A stretch of 64,000 nt of DNA, from contig JASMLH010000006.1 of NCBI GenBank assembly GCA_030748775.1, positions 1-64,000 on the forward strand, written 5' to 3'. The notes under the pieces were generated by a model. It did no database searches, had not been told where the DNA came from, and was given only the letters and a program-made list of their open reading frames with translations. How positions within the stretch are numbered: the stretch's first letter is position 1; each line of letters opens with the position of its first letter. A program made the position numbers and the translations under genes. The stretch comes from Candidatus Thalassarchaeaceae archaeon (GTDB lineage: Archaea > Thermoplasmatota > Poseidoniia > Poseidoniales > Thalassarchaeaceae). Positions 27,062 to 36,271 of the stretch are shown here, in pieces.

Positions 27062-29356
27062 TCAATCCTTTGGAAGGGCCTGCTCTCCTCTTACAGAAAC
27101 CTGGCCCTTGCATTCAGACAAACGCCTCCTAGCCAGTCTGTGCTGTGGATCGATGTCCAATACCTGCCTCCACGCCACTGCTGCCTTATTGGAGTCGTCA
27201 CCCTCATGCAATATTGCTGCAATTCTTAGTTTAGCGTCTATGTGGTGTGGGTCCGCCTTCGCCGCTCCCTGGAAGTCGGACATTGCCTCATCCATTCTTC
27301 CAAAGTCGAGATAGAGAAGGCCCCTTTGATACCATGCCTCTGAGAGATTTGGACTGGATTCAATGGCCTTATTCAACGGACCTTCTGCCTGTTCAGACTT
27401 GCCCATGGCAATCATGCACGTTCCAAGGTGGACCAAAGCCATCGGGTGTTCCGGTCTGAGGCTCAACAGTGACCTTAACTCGCTCTCGGCCTCTTGCCAG
27501 TCACTATGGTTCATCAGAATCTCAGACCTTCTGAGTCTAGCCATCTCGTGGTTAGGTCGTGACTCGACGAGGTGGTTCGCATCATCCAGGGCCATCGCTA
27601 GGTCCCCGCACAATAGAGCCGCTGAGCATCTGTTCAGCCTCGCTCTGACATGATCGGGGTCTGCTTGCAATGTTGTGGAGAATAGGTCTCTGGCTTCTTC
27701 TAGCCTTCCCAGTCTGGCTGCAATTATTCCCCGTATGAAAGGTACTGTTGGATTGTTCTTCAGAACTGTAGTGGCTTCTAGGGCGAGGGCGTTTGCCTGC
27801 TCAAGGTCACCTACATCTAGGCTCAGTTGTGCCTCCTCCAGCGGTATTGATGGGTGGCTGGGAATTAATCTCCTAGCCCTAACAAGTGCTACTTCAGACT
27901 CGTCGAATGTGCCCTGATACCTCAGTGCGCGTGCCCGACCTAGCCAAGCGAGGCCCGCTTCCCTGTCAATCTCGATAGATTTGTCGAATGACACTAGGGC
28001 ATCTATTATCGACATCTGATCGTGATTGCCGGTCTCGTCCCTGTTATCGTCGGAATCTACCAGATGTAGCCTGCCCTTCATGATATGCAAAGCTGCACTG
28101 TTCCAAGACTCCTCGGGGGCGTCTTCGAGAGTCTCTCTTGATGATACTAAAGCACCCTTCCTGAGCCAGAGTAGGCTTAGTCTGCCTCTAGCTTCTGCGT
28201 CAGCGGGGCTTCCCTCGAGATGCTCCTGTAATACTTCTATTGCTGCGTCAGACCTTCCATCGTTATCCAGAATCTCAGATTCTAGCATCACGGTATGCTC
28301 TCCAAGCGCGTTTGCCCTTCGAATGCACCTGATTGCTTCCTTGGTGTTATCGTTTCCAGCAGAAAGCAACCTAGATTTCAGAAGCCAGGCTTGTCCGTTA
28401 CTCTTGTCTGCCTCCAAAGCCATTTCAACTGACTCTAAGGCCACTCGGACCTCTCCGAGCATTAGTTGCTTTGAGGCCCTCTCCACAAGGCTAGAAGAGC
28501 TCTCCTGGATGCTGCTTCCGAGGGGGATTCCCTTGTCAGCTTCTCTAGCTCTTTGGGCAATCTCAGACAGCTCTGACTCGGCCTCCGAGACTGTAGGGTC
28601 CTCTCCGAGAGCTTCGAGTCGCTTGCGGTTCCTAGAAACCCTTGAGTAATCTTCTCCAGCAAGTAGTATAGTTTGTTCTTTCAGGATGGCAACATCGTCT
28701 GGAGCGATTGCAAGAAGGCGCTCAAGGGTTCTGTCGAGAGCGTCTAGCTCCCCCTTTTGCCTCTGTATCTCTGATAGTGATCTGAGAGCAGATTCGTCTT
28801 CAGGGTCTAGCTCATTGGCCCTCTGGAAACAGTCTGATGCCCAATCAGACCTTTCCGTAGAGTGGAACAGCTCCCCTAGGCGTCTGTGCTCATCTGCAGA
28901 TAGTTCGATGTCTTCGGCCTTCATCTCGGCTTCCGTGAGCATTGCCCCTAGTCTCTTAGTCAGGGGACTCAGGCCTGGGACATTTGGACGGTTTTCATCT
29001 CTAGAACTGGGATAATGTTTGAGGATAGCCTTACTGGCATGGCTAGCAATCGCACAAGACTCGCTGTTGCTAACAGGTATGCCTTGGTTGAACAACAATG
29101 TCTCTGCCGATTCAAGGGCCTGATGGGCTCCTAGTAGCCCATGTACTTCAGGAGAGTCAGAGAGAATCGTGTCTACACCACGAGAAAGCAAGTCCAACCG
29201 TTGTGAAGTGTCATTCAGATTACCCTTTACTGAGCCTAATTTGTTTAGCATCCTCTCTCTCTGCGAGAGTACCGACCTATGTTTGAGCCATAGTACGAAC
29301 AATGCTATCGATAGCACCCCATAGAGAGTGAGGATTGCCATGGTTGTCTCTTGCAT
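27062..29356 (-). CDS. TPR-repeat protein with N-terminal membrane anchor
   Basis: 764 aa; N-terminal TM 'LYGVLSIALFVLWL'; many TPR signatures such as 'AWYQRGLLYLDFGRMDEAMSDFQGAAKADPHHIDA'. Confidence 0.88.
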   Translation of the reverse strand: MQETTMAILTLYGVLSIALFVLWLKHRSVLSQRERMLNKLGSVKGNLNDTSQRLDLLSRGVDTILSDSPEVHGLLGAHQALESAETLLFNQGIPVSNSESCAIASHASKAILKHYPSSRDENRPNVPGLSPLTKRLGAMLTEAEMKAEDIELSADEHRRLGELFHSTERSDWASDCFQRANELDPEDESALRSLSEIQRQKGELDALDRTLERLLAIAPDDVAILKEQTILLAGEDYSRVSRNRKRLEALGEDPTVSEAESELSEIAQRAREADKGIPLGSSIQESSSSLVERASKQLMLGEVRVALESVEMALEADKSNGQAWLLKSRLLSAGNDNTKEAIRCIRRANALGEHTVMLESEILDNDGRSDAAIEVLQEHLEGSPADAEARGRLSLLWLRKGALVSSRETLEDAPEESWNSAALHIMKGRLHLVDSDDNRDETGNHDQMSIIDALVSFDKSIEIDREAGLAWLGRARALRYQGTFDESEVALVRARRLIPSHPSIPLEEAQLSLDVGDLEQANALALEATTVLKNNPTVPFIRGIIAARLGRLEEARDLFSTTLQADPDHVRARLNRCSAALLCGDLAMALDDANHLVESRPNHEMARLRRSEILMNHSDWQEAESELRSLLSLRPEHPMALVHLGTCMIAMGKSEQAEGPLNKAIESSPNLSEAWYQRGLLYLDFGRMDEAMSDFQGAAKADPHHIDAKLRIAAILHEGDDSNKAAVAWRQVLDIDPQHRLARRRLSECKGQVSVRGEQALPKD

Positions 29357-29463
29357 CGGCTCCAGCGGGCATGAGAGACTTTTGATGGCTTCTGCTGAGC
29401 ACCACTAGTAGGTGGCCATTATTGGCAGGGCTATGCCCTGCCAGAAAGGCAGTCAAAAATTGA

Positions 29464-30633
29464 CTATTCCAAGTCTCTAATCGAGTATGCCTGTACACCC
29501 AGTTTTAGCGATTGGGGGCCTACTGTCTTACCCACAACGTTACTGATTCCAGCACCCGAGGCCAACTCGTAGATCCTATCCGAGACCTTTCCGGAGAAGA
29601 CCAATCCTTGCGCCCCCTCGGTTTCGCCCAGTTTGGATTCAAGGTCTTTGGGACTCAATGGCTTTGATCCGGAGCCGTCTTCGAGGACGATGACCGTCTG
29701 GTTTCTCTTCAATCCATCCATCAATGGTGCCCAATCCCTGACGGCGTCCGGTGCTTCGAGGGAGGGCTTGCCCTTACCCACAGATGCATCATCATCCTTC
29801 TGGACCTGGGTCTGAATCCGAGCCACGGCTTTTGATGCAGGCTCCTTCTGACCAAGGCACTTCGTAACCACTTTGCCCTCTAGGTGCTCGACCTCGCGGC
29901 TCTGTGGGGCGAATGCAACATGGGTCAGAGACTTGCCCAAAGTTCCGCTAATCTCCAGAAGCAGAAGCTTTCCGCCCCTGTCTCCATCCAAGAACGCAGT
30001 AACGGTCTTCTTCTTTGAAGCCAATTCTGCTAATTGTGGCTTTATTCCCGAGCCCATGGTGGCAATTGCGTTATTGATACCATATTTCAGCAAGTTTCGA
30101 ACATCGTTCCTTCCTTCAACGATAATAATTGCATCGGACTCCCTTACATTGGGTCCCGCGGTCATCTCCTCGTAGTCGATCTCTGTGCCCAGAGTGAGCA
30201 CCGATCTGACCTCATCCAGGATGTTCTTCGACTCTCCCGATGCAGAGCTAACTATTCCAAGAAGTAGTTCCTTGGCTCGATCTATTACCGTGTCTCTCTT
30301 TGCAGAGCGAACGTTCTCAATCTCCTTGACTTTGATCGATGCCTTGCATGGCCCGATTCTGTCTATCGTCTCAAGAGCAGCTCCGATTACGGCGGTTTGC
30401 ACTTGATCGAGCGATGAAGAGACCTCTATCTGCCCTTGTACCCGGCCCTTGTTGTTGTTTAGGTTGACATCGACGTGGCCGATGCGTCCGGTCCTTTGCA
30501 GCTTTCTAAGTTGCAACCCTTCTCCTAGCAGGCCCTCGGTTTGACCGAATATTGCTCCCACTACGTCTTTTCTTGCGACGGTCCCATCGACTCGAATTGT
30601 TGCGTGTATGACATATTTTCCTTCTGTTGACAT
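29464..30633 (-). CDS. dnaG: Archaeal DnaG primase
   Basis: From ATG 30633: MSTEGKYVIHATIRVDGTVARKDVVGAIFGQTEGLLGEGLQLRKLQRTGRIGHVDV...; Toprim 'IIVEGRNDVRNLLKYGINNAIA...TAFLDGDRGGKLLLLEI'. GGAG-like RBS just upstream. Confidence 0.94.
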   Translation of the reverse strand: MSTEGKYVIHATIRVDGTVARKDVVGAIFGQTEGLLGEGLQLRKLQRTGRIGHVDVNLNNNKGRVQGQIEVSSSLDQVQTAVIGAALETIDRIGPCKASIKVKEIENVRSAKRDTVIDRAKELLLGIVSSASGESKNILDEVRSVLTLGTEIDYEEMTAGPNVRESDAIIIVEGRNDVRNLLKYGINNAIATMGSGIKPQLAELASKKKTVTAFLDGDRGGKLLLLEISGTLGKSLTHVAFAPQSREVEHLEGKVVTKCLGQKEPASKAVARIQTQVQKDDDASVGKGKPSLEAPDAVRDWAPLMDGLKRNQTVIVLEDGSGSKPLSPKDLESKLGETEGAQGLVFSGKVSDRIYELASGAGISNVVGKTVGPQSLKLGVQAYSIRDLE

Positions 30634-30658
30634 ATTTTCATTTCTCCTTTGCCTCTCG

Positions 30659-30711
30659 GCCCCAAAACGGGGCCTTGCCCCCTTTTTTCGCCATTTTGGC
30701 GGGGGGGTTCG
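30659..30711. promoter_or_regulatory. Two adjacent inverted repeats in the dnaG leader (GGCCCC-AAAAC-GGGGCC; CGCCA-TTT-TGGCG flanked by C5/G tracts)
   Basis: Read directly: ggccccaaaacggggccttgcccccttttttcgccattttggcggggggg, 26-80 nt upstream of the dnaG ATG. Confidence 0.5.
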
Positions 30712-30852
30712 GATGGGCGCAGGGCGCCCGCGAGTAGGGCTGATTAGCAGTCCTCGGGAGATAGGGGGATTCATGAAGGCTCCTATCCCATTATTGCTGA
30801 GTTCTTTGCTCCCTATACCCATGCTTAAGTCATAAGGCCGGTATCGAGATGC

Positions 30853-31329
30853 GTGAGTGATGCGGAGTCAGATCGGCGCAGGGTTTTCTGGAATGCTGCG
30901 AGGTTAGCACTGCGTGACGGGCAACTGTCAAACGGAGAAAAGAGGATTCTGGTGAAGCTGGCTCATGCTTTGAGACTGGACGATGACGAGCCGAAGATGA
31001 TCTACGACTCTATCATCGAAGGGCGCGAACCGGATGAGGGTGGTGTTCTGGATCACTGGGAAATGAGAATAGTGTACGGACAGGTGCTCGAGGCTATGCT
31101 GATTCACACCGACAGGTCAGATGACGTGCTCGCCCAGATTGCGTATCTGCGAAGGATGTTCGGAATCGATGGGGATGAACACAGAGCAATAGCAAGAAGT
31201 CTAGACAGGCAACTCGAGGAGATAGTGCATAGGCCATTCATAGACGAGTTCAGGGTTCGCCTGAAAGACTCGGTTGAGAGGATGGGGGAGATTTTCGAAA
31301 ACGTCAAGATTATCTCCAGGAAAGAGTAG
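30853..31329 (+). CDS. TerB-like helical hypothetical protein
   Basis: 158-aa ORF, GTG start; 'ALRDGQLSNGEKRILVKLAHALRLDDDEPKMIYDSI' resembles TerB/TerB-like helical folds. Confidence 0.65.
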   Translation: MSDAESDRRRVFWNAARLALRDGQLSNGEKRILVKLAHALRLDDDEPKMIYDSIIEGREPDEGGVLDHWEMRIVYGQVLEAMLIHTDRSDDVLAQIAYLRRMFGIDGDEHRAIARSLDRQLEEIVHRPFIDEFRVRLKDSVERMGEIFENVKIISRKE

Positions 31330-31333
31330 GAAT

Positions 31334-31984
31334 ATGAGTGGGGCTGCAGTATTAGACGAGCTCCTTTCTAGGCAACCTGCCAGTATCCACAATTCCGAAC
31401 GCAGACTGGCCAAGTTTGTACGCGAGGCGTATCCCATCGGAGTGCCGGCTATGATTATGAAATCTAGTACGGATCGGATTGGGGAGTCTGCTGGATACTC
31501 GTTCCACTTGGGGACTCCAGATGAGATATTGAGGCTGATAGCATCATGGCTACTTACAGGGGCGGGAGATGATCAGCGTGTCCTACTGAAGCTTGTGAAG
31601 AGACTTTGGAAAAGGCACGGCAGAGAGGATGTGGCACTAGCGGCACTAATTCTAGCAAACCTGGACCTCTCAAGAGAAAAGTCGGATCCTTGGGGGATAC
31701 TAGCATCCAGCATCAATCAGAAGGAGCCGGCAGATGCTATTCTGCTAAGTATTGAGGAGATATTGAGAGCCGGACATCCCCCGCCGACGGTGGAGATGCT
31801 GGTGACTTGGTGCAATGGCCGGATGGTGGATTCTCATCTAGCACTAATCTCGACGTACGTAGCATTCACCAGAAGTGGGGAGCTGAATGAGGAGATCAAA
31901 GAGATCCTAGCTGACGTTGAGGTCCCATCCGAGGATTCTCTACTTGGAAGAATAAAGGACAGATTGGAAGAGGTTGAGCCGTAG
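31334..31984 (+). CDS. Hypothetical helical (HEAT/ARM-like?) protein
   Basis: ORF from ATG 31334 (MSGAAVLDELLSRQPASIHNSERRLAKFV...); largely alpha-helical by eye. Confidence 0.65.
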   Translation: MSGAAVLDELLSRQPASIHNSERRLAKFVREAYPIGVPAMIMKSSTDRIGESAGYSFHLGTPDEILRLIASWLLTGAGDDQRVLLKLVKRLWKRHGREDVALAALILANLDLSREKSDPWGILASSINQKEPADAILLSIEEILRAGHPPPTVEMLVTWCNGRMVDSHLALISTYVAFTRSGELNEEIKEILADVEVPSEDSLLGRIKDRLEEVEP

Positions 31985-32015
31985 AGCTCATTCGTAAAGG
32001 TGCTCTCTGGGGGGC

Positions 32016-32225
32016 ATGACGGAAAGGCTGCTGCCCTCCGATGATCCCGTTCTGGAGGAGGTTTTGGAGTGGACTATCAAAAGAGACGCCCAGGATATAT
32101 CTCAACTTATGGGCTGGCTGACAGAGGCAACGGTTAGGCGAGATCGCCAGATGTTAGTAGACCGTGCGCTAGACCTAATGGAAGAAATTAGCCATGCAAT
32201 GAGGCGTTTGGACGACCTAAGGTGA
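32016..32225 (+). CDS. Small hypothetical protein
   Basis: 69-aa ORF in a tight co-directional series ending 4 nt before mobA. Confidence 0.55.
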   Translation: MTERLLPSDDPVLEEVLEWTIKRDAQDISQLMGWLTEATVRRDRQMLVDRALDLMEEISHAMRRLDDLR

Positions 32226-32229
32226 TGGT

Positions 32230-32796
32230 TTGCGTTCCTTATTGCTTGCAGGAGGTCGTTCTTCTAGGATGGGGACCGACAAGGCGCTAGTGCGCATAGA
32301 AGGGGCCACCATGATTTCCAGAATGGCAGAATCACTATCGAAAGCCGGATTGGAGCCAATCAGGATCTCGGTTTCATCGGCAGAGGATGTGGAGAGTTAC
32401 GGTTCCACCATAGAAGTAGGTGCAAGCATAGAATGGGTTTTGGATAGCAAGCCCCATTCGGGCCCAATCGATGCGATAGCCGATGCGATTCTGGACCCAC
32501 AATTACAAGGGACAGAGACCTTACAAATCTCACCAGTAGACTATCCCTGGTTATCCCCTGATTTGTTCCGGGCATTGGAAGATGGCCTTGGAAAGTCCGA
32601 TTCACTCATTATGCCCCATGATGGCGACAGGGCCCATCCACTGCTAGCATTAGTTAGGGTCGAGGCAATGAGACTGATGCTGGGAACTGGTGACCGTAGG
32701 CCGCTACACCGCCAATTTGTAGAGGTTCCTCATTCAATATTGTTGGAGGATCCAACCTTGCTTAGAAACGTCAATTCTCCCAAAGACCTAGAGTGA
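32230..32796 (+). CDS. mobA: Molybdenum cofactor guanylyltransferase-like
   Basis: 'RSLLLAGGRSSRMGTDKALVRIEGATMISRMAESL', 'ISPVDYPWLSPDLFRALEDGL'. Confidence 0.85.
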   Translation: MRSLLLAGGRSSRMGTDKALVRIEGATMISRMAESLSKAGLEPIRISVSSAEDVESYGSTIEVGASIEWVLDSKPHSGPIDAIADAILDPQLQGTETLQISPVDYPWLSPDLFRALEDGLGKSDSLIMPHDGDRAHPLLALVRVEAMRLMLGTGDRRPLHRQFVEVPHSILLEDPTLLRNVNSPKDLE

Positions 32797-33423
32797 TATC
32801 TCTCCTGTCGATAGCATGTCGATAATTTTGGGATATAGGGAATGCTCTACCTCCTTGACTCGCTCCTGAAGAGATGTCTCGTCATCATTGGGTTTCACGG
32901 GGATGGACTGCTGGGCAAGAATTGGTCCGGAATCTACTCCCTCGTCAACTAGGTGAACAGTACAGCCAGTGACCTTGGCACCTGCAGAAAGGACGTCCCT
33001 GTGGGCATGTGCACCTGGAAAATCAGGAAGCAGGGATGGGTGTATGTTCACCAGTCTTCCCTTCCAGTGGCCAACGAACCATGGAGTTAGTATTCGCATG
33101 TAACCGCTAAGCACAACTAACTCGATTTCACATTCGATCAGCTGTCTGTGAATCTCTTCCTCATGAGTAGTCCTCTGAGCAAGTGAGTCAGTGATATCCA
33201 TCAAAGGAATTGAGAGCGTTTTGACTCCTGAATCTCTACCATGCTGCAGGCCACCTGCATTTTCTCTGTCCGAAAGAACGAGCACGGTCCTGTGCGCGCA
33301 GCTTGACGCTGATTGGTGCTCCAATAGGGAGAGTAGTCCCGAGCCTCCTCCAGAAATCAATACAGCCAGCCTCAGCGGGTCATTCGAGGAGGCGGTCCTG
33401 GGAAGTATGAATTCGCTCCCCAT
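32788..33423 (-). CDS. purN: Phosphoribosylglycinamide formyltransferase
   Basis: 'LRLAVLISGGGSGLLSLLEH', 'ELVVLSGYMRILTPWFVGHWKGRLVNIHPSLLPDFPGAHAHRDVLSAGAKVTGCTVHLVDEGVDSGPILAQ'. Confidence 0.94.
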   Translation of the reverse strand: MGSEFILPRTASSNDPLRLAVLISGGGSGLLSLLEHQSASSCAHRTVLVLSDRENAGGLQHGRDSGVKTLSIPLMDITDSLAQRTTHEEEIHRQLIECEIELVVLSGYMRILTPWFVGHWKGRLVNIHPSLLPDFPGAHAHRDVLSAGAKVTGCTVHLVDEGVDSGPILAQQSIPVKPNDDETSLQERVKEVEHSLYPKIIDMLSTGEISL

Positions 33424-33500
33424 GGCACATTGGAGGTAGTTCGGCGCTTGAGGGTTGGCAAGACGCTATCTTAAACGCAATATGTAATTCCGGCCACACA

Positions 33501-33986
33501 ATGGATAGGCTAGAGGCAATTGACGAAGTCGTTGATGCGTACTGCGTGGCTAGCAGTCCTTCGAAAAGCAAGTTGTACGTCGGAATTGGTTCCATTCTCC
33601 TAGTATTTGCGTTTGTTGGGATTTGGGTACCGGGTTTGCCGACCGTCTCATTCGCTGTTCCTGCTGCTTTCCTGTTCTCACTTTCAAGTGAGAGAATGTT
33701 CAGACTCACTCTGACAAACCGGTTCTTTGGTGAGGCGCTATTCGAATACTATGCTACTGGAAAGACTATCCCGGCCCACGCCAAATACACTACAATTGCC
33801 ATGATTGGCATAATGACTGCCCTGTCATCTTACTTCGTTTGGTATGTTTCTACAAAAGGAGAAGGAGCGATTGGGGATCCGGCTTCATGGAATGGCCCGG
33901 ACCCGGGGTTCGGAGCTGTGTCAATAATTCTTGTAGGTCTACTGGGAATGTGGTACGTCGGATTTAAGGTTCCGTCCAGAAGATAG
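33501..33986 (+). CDS. DUF454 (YbaN-like) membrane protein
   Basis: 'GIWVPGLPTVSFAVPAAFLFSLSSERMFRLTLTNRFFGEAL' typical of DUF454, plus TM helices. Confidence 0.8.
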   Translation: MDRLEAIDEVVDAYCVASSPSKSKLYVGIGSILLVFAFVGIWVPGLPTVSFAVPAAFLFSLSSERMFRLTLTNRFFGEALFEYYATGKTIPAHAKYTTIAMIGIMTALSSYFVWYVSTKGEGAIGDPASWNGPDPGFGAVSIILVGLLGMWYVGFKVPSRR

Positions 33987-34039
33987 CTGCCAAACTGAAA
34001 CACTATTGCAGGGCCCCGCTTCGGGTTAGAACGAAGGCC

Positions 34040-35182
34040 ATGAATTTTGACACCAACGCGGTAAGGGGTAAGAGTAAGCCTGACCCAACTACTGGGGCGA
34101 TAATCCCCCCGATATACCAAACAGCGACTTACGTCCTAGAAGAGGTCGGCAAGGACAAGGGGTTCGACTACACAAGATCTTCCAATCCCACTAGGCAGGA
34201 CTTGGAAGAGCACCTAGCTGCGATAGAAGGGGGTAAGCATGCAATTGCCTTCTCAAGCGGGATGGCTAGCGCGGATAGTTGCATGAAGTTGCTAAGCAAG
34301 GGTGACCACGTTGTCTGCTGCGACGACGTCTATGGTGGAACCGCTAGACTGTTCAACAAACTGATGACCAACTATGGGGTTGAGTTCACCTATGTCGACT
34401 CACAAAATGCTGCAAATGTGGAGGAGGCAATTAGGCCAAACACGAAGATGCTTTGGATTGAGACCCCAACGAACCCGTTGCTGAAGGTGACGGACCTCGA
34501 GGCAGTCGGGAATATAGCGAATGAGCGCGAACTGCTGTATGTGGTAGACACGACTTTCGCCACACCTGTTTTTCTTCGTCCGCTGGAATATGGGGCTGAC
34601 ATTGTACTTCACAGCCTGACAAAATACCTCAGTGGTCACAATCAGTTAATCGGTGGGGCTCTAATTACTAACCGACAGGACTTGTTTGAGGAGCTAAAGT
34701 ACATCCAGAAGAGCGTGGGTGCGGTTCCCAGTCCATTTGACTGTTGGTTGACAATAATTGGCCTCAAGACTCTTCATCTGAGGATGAGCAGGCACTGGGA
34801 AAACGCCGAGAAGATTGCTGAATACTTAGTGGGCCATCCTAAGGTTTCCCGGGTAATCTACCCTGGCCTAGAGTCCCATCCAATGCATGAGGTGGCAAAG
34901 AGTCAGATGAGTGGCTTTAGCGGGATGATATCATTCGAACTGCATGGTGGCCTAGAGGCAGGGAAGAAGCTGATGAACTCGGTGGAGTTATGCATGCTAG
35001 CGGAGAGTCTCGGCGCAGTCGAGACCATGATCACTCATCCGGCAACAATGACGCATGCAGAAGTCCCCAGGGAAGAGCGTTTAGCAAGGGGCTTCGGAGA
35101 CGGCCTTGTGAGATTGTCTGTTGGAATTGAAGATGTTGAAGACCTGATTTCGGATCTTGACAGTGCATTCGAGAAGGTCTGA
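34040..35182 (+). CDS. Cystathionine gamma-synthase/gamma-lyase family PLP enzyme
   Basis: 'YTRSSNPTRQDLEEHLAAIEGGKHAIAFSSGMAS', 'LWIETPTNPLLKVTDLEAV', 'DIVLHSLTKYLSGHNQLIGGALIT'. Confidence 0.94.
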   Translation: MNFDTNAVRGKSKPDPTTGAIIPPIYQTATYVLEEVGKDKGFDYTRSSNPTRQDLEEHLAAIEGGKHAIAFSSGMASADSCMKLLSKGDHVVCCDDVYGGTARLFNKLMTNYGVEFTYVDSQNAANVEEAIRPNTKMLWIETPTNPLLKVTDLEAVGNIANERELLYVVDTTFATPVFLRPLEYGADIVLHSLTKYLSGHNQLIGGALITNRQDLFEELKYIQKSVGAVPSPFDCWLTIIGLKTLHLRMSRHWENAEKIAEYLVGHPKVSRVIYPGLESHPMHEVAKSQMSGFSGMISFELHGGLEAGKKLMNSVELCMLAESLGAVETMITHPATMTHAEVPREERLARGFGDGLVRLSVGIEDVEDLISDLDSAFEKV

Positions 35183-36238
35183 TTAATCCCATTTCTCCGG
35201 ATCCCAACCGTTCTCGCGGAGCCATTCGTCGTTGTAGAATTTAGAGAGGTAGGGGTTTCCAGCATCCGGAAGGATGGCCACAACCATAGCAGTCTCCCCC
35301 TTTTCCTCGGCCCTCCTAGCAACATCTAGGGCTACTTTGATCGAGCCCCCGCAGGATCCTCCGCAGAACATTCCCTCTTTCTTTGCCAGAGTCCTTGCCC
35401 ATTGGAAGCAGTCTCCGTCGTCAACCTGGTGAATCTCGTCAATCAATGAGAAGTCGGTGGCAGATGGAATGAAATCCTCGCCGAATCCCTCTACTTGGTA
35501 CGTATGAGGCTCTCCCATCGTACCCTCTTCAAACCATTCCTTTAGTATGGAGCCTGCTGCATCCACTCCAATTATTCTAGGAGGAGCCTTGTCGTTTGAC
35601 TCGGACAGTTCCCTCAAAGCCCTCGCCGTTCCAGAAATTGTTCCGCCGGTGCCCATGGTAGCCACATAATGTGTTATGCTGCCCTCTGTCTGCTCCCAAA
35701 TCTCGGGTCCCGTGGATAGATAGTGGGCTAGGGGGTTGGACTGGTGAGAGTATTGGTCGGGATACCAAGCCCCGGGAATCTCCCTGCCAAGTCGGGCTGC
35801 AACTTCGTAGTATGATTGGGGGTCTTCTTTCTCGACGGCAGTTGGGCAAACGTGGACTTCGGCACCTATCGCACGTAATAGGTCAATCTTCTCCTTGCTC
35901 ATCTTATCAGGCATTGTGAAAACGCATCTGTATCCCCTCTGAGCAGCCACCATTGCAAGTCCAATTCCCGTGTTCCCAGAGGTTGCCTCAACTATGGTCC
36001 CCCCTTTCTCCAGAAGACCCTTCGACTCAGCATCGAGTACCATCTGCAGTGCAATCCTGTCCTTGATTGAGCCACCTGGATTGCACCTCTCCAACTTGAC
36101 CCAAACAGAGGATGACTGCAAATGCTCAGTCAATCGATTTAGCCGAATCAGTGGAGTGTTCCCAATTGCAGAGACCACGTCTGGGTAGGTGTTGGGTGGT
36201 CCTGACGAGCCGCCAGCCATGAAGGGCCATCGTATCAC
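35183..36238 (-). CDS. Cystathionine beta-synthase / cysteine synthase family
   Basis: 'AIGNTPLIRLNRL', 'NPGGSIKDRIALQMV', 'EATSGNTGIGLAMVAAQRGY', 'MGTGGTISGTARAL', 'VEGFGEDFIP'; no C-terminal CBS domain pair. Confidence 0.93.
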   Translation of the reverse strand: MIRWPFMAGGSSGPPNTYPDVVSAIGNTPLIRLNRLTEHLQSSSVWVKLERCNPGGSIKDRIALQMVLDAESKGLLEKGGTIVEATSGNTGIGLAMVAAQRGYRCVFTMPDKMSKEKIDLLRAIGAEVHVCPTAVEKEDPQSYYEVAARLGREIPGAWYPDQYSHQSNPLAHYLSTGPEIWEQTEGSITHYVATMGTGGTISGTARALRELSESNDKAPPRIIGVDAAGSILKEWFEEGTMGEPHTYQVEGFGEDFIPSATDFSLIDEIHQVDDGDCFQWARTLAKKEGMFCGGSCGGSIKVALDVARRAEEKGETAMVVAILPDAGNPYLSKFYNDEWLRENGWDPEKWD

Positions 36239-36271
36239 GAGGTATGATGATGTCGCAATGAATAGTAGAAT

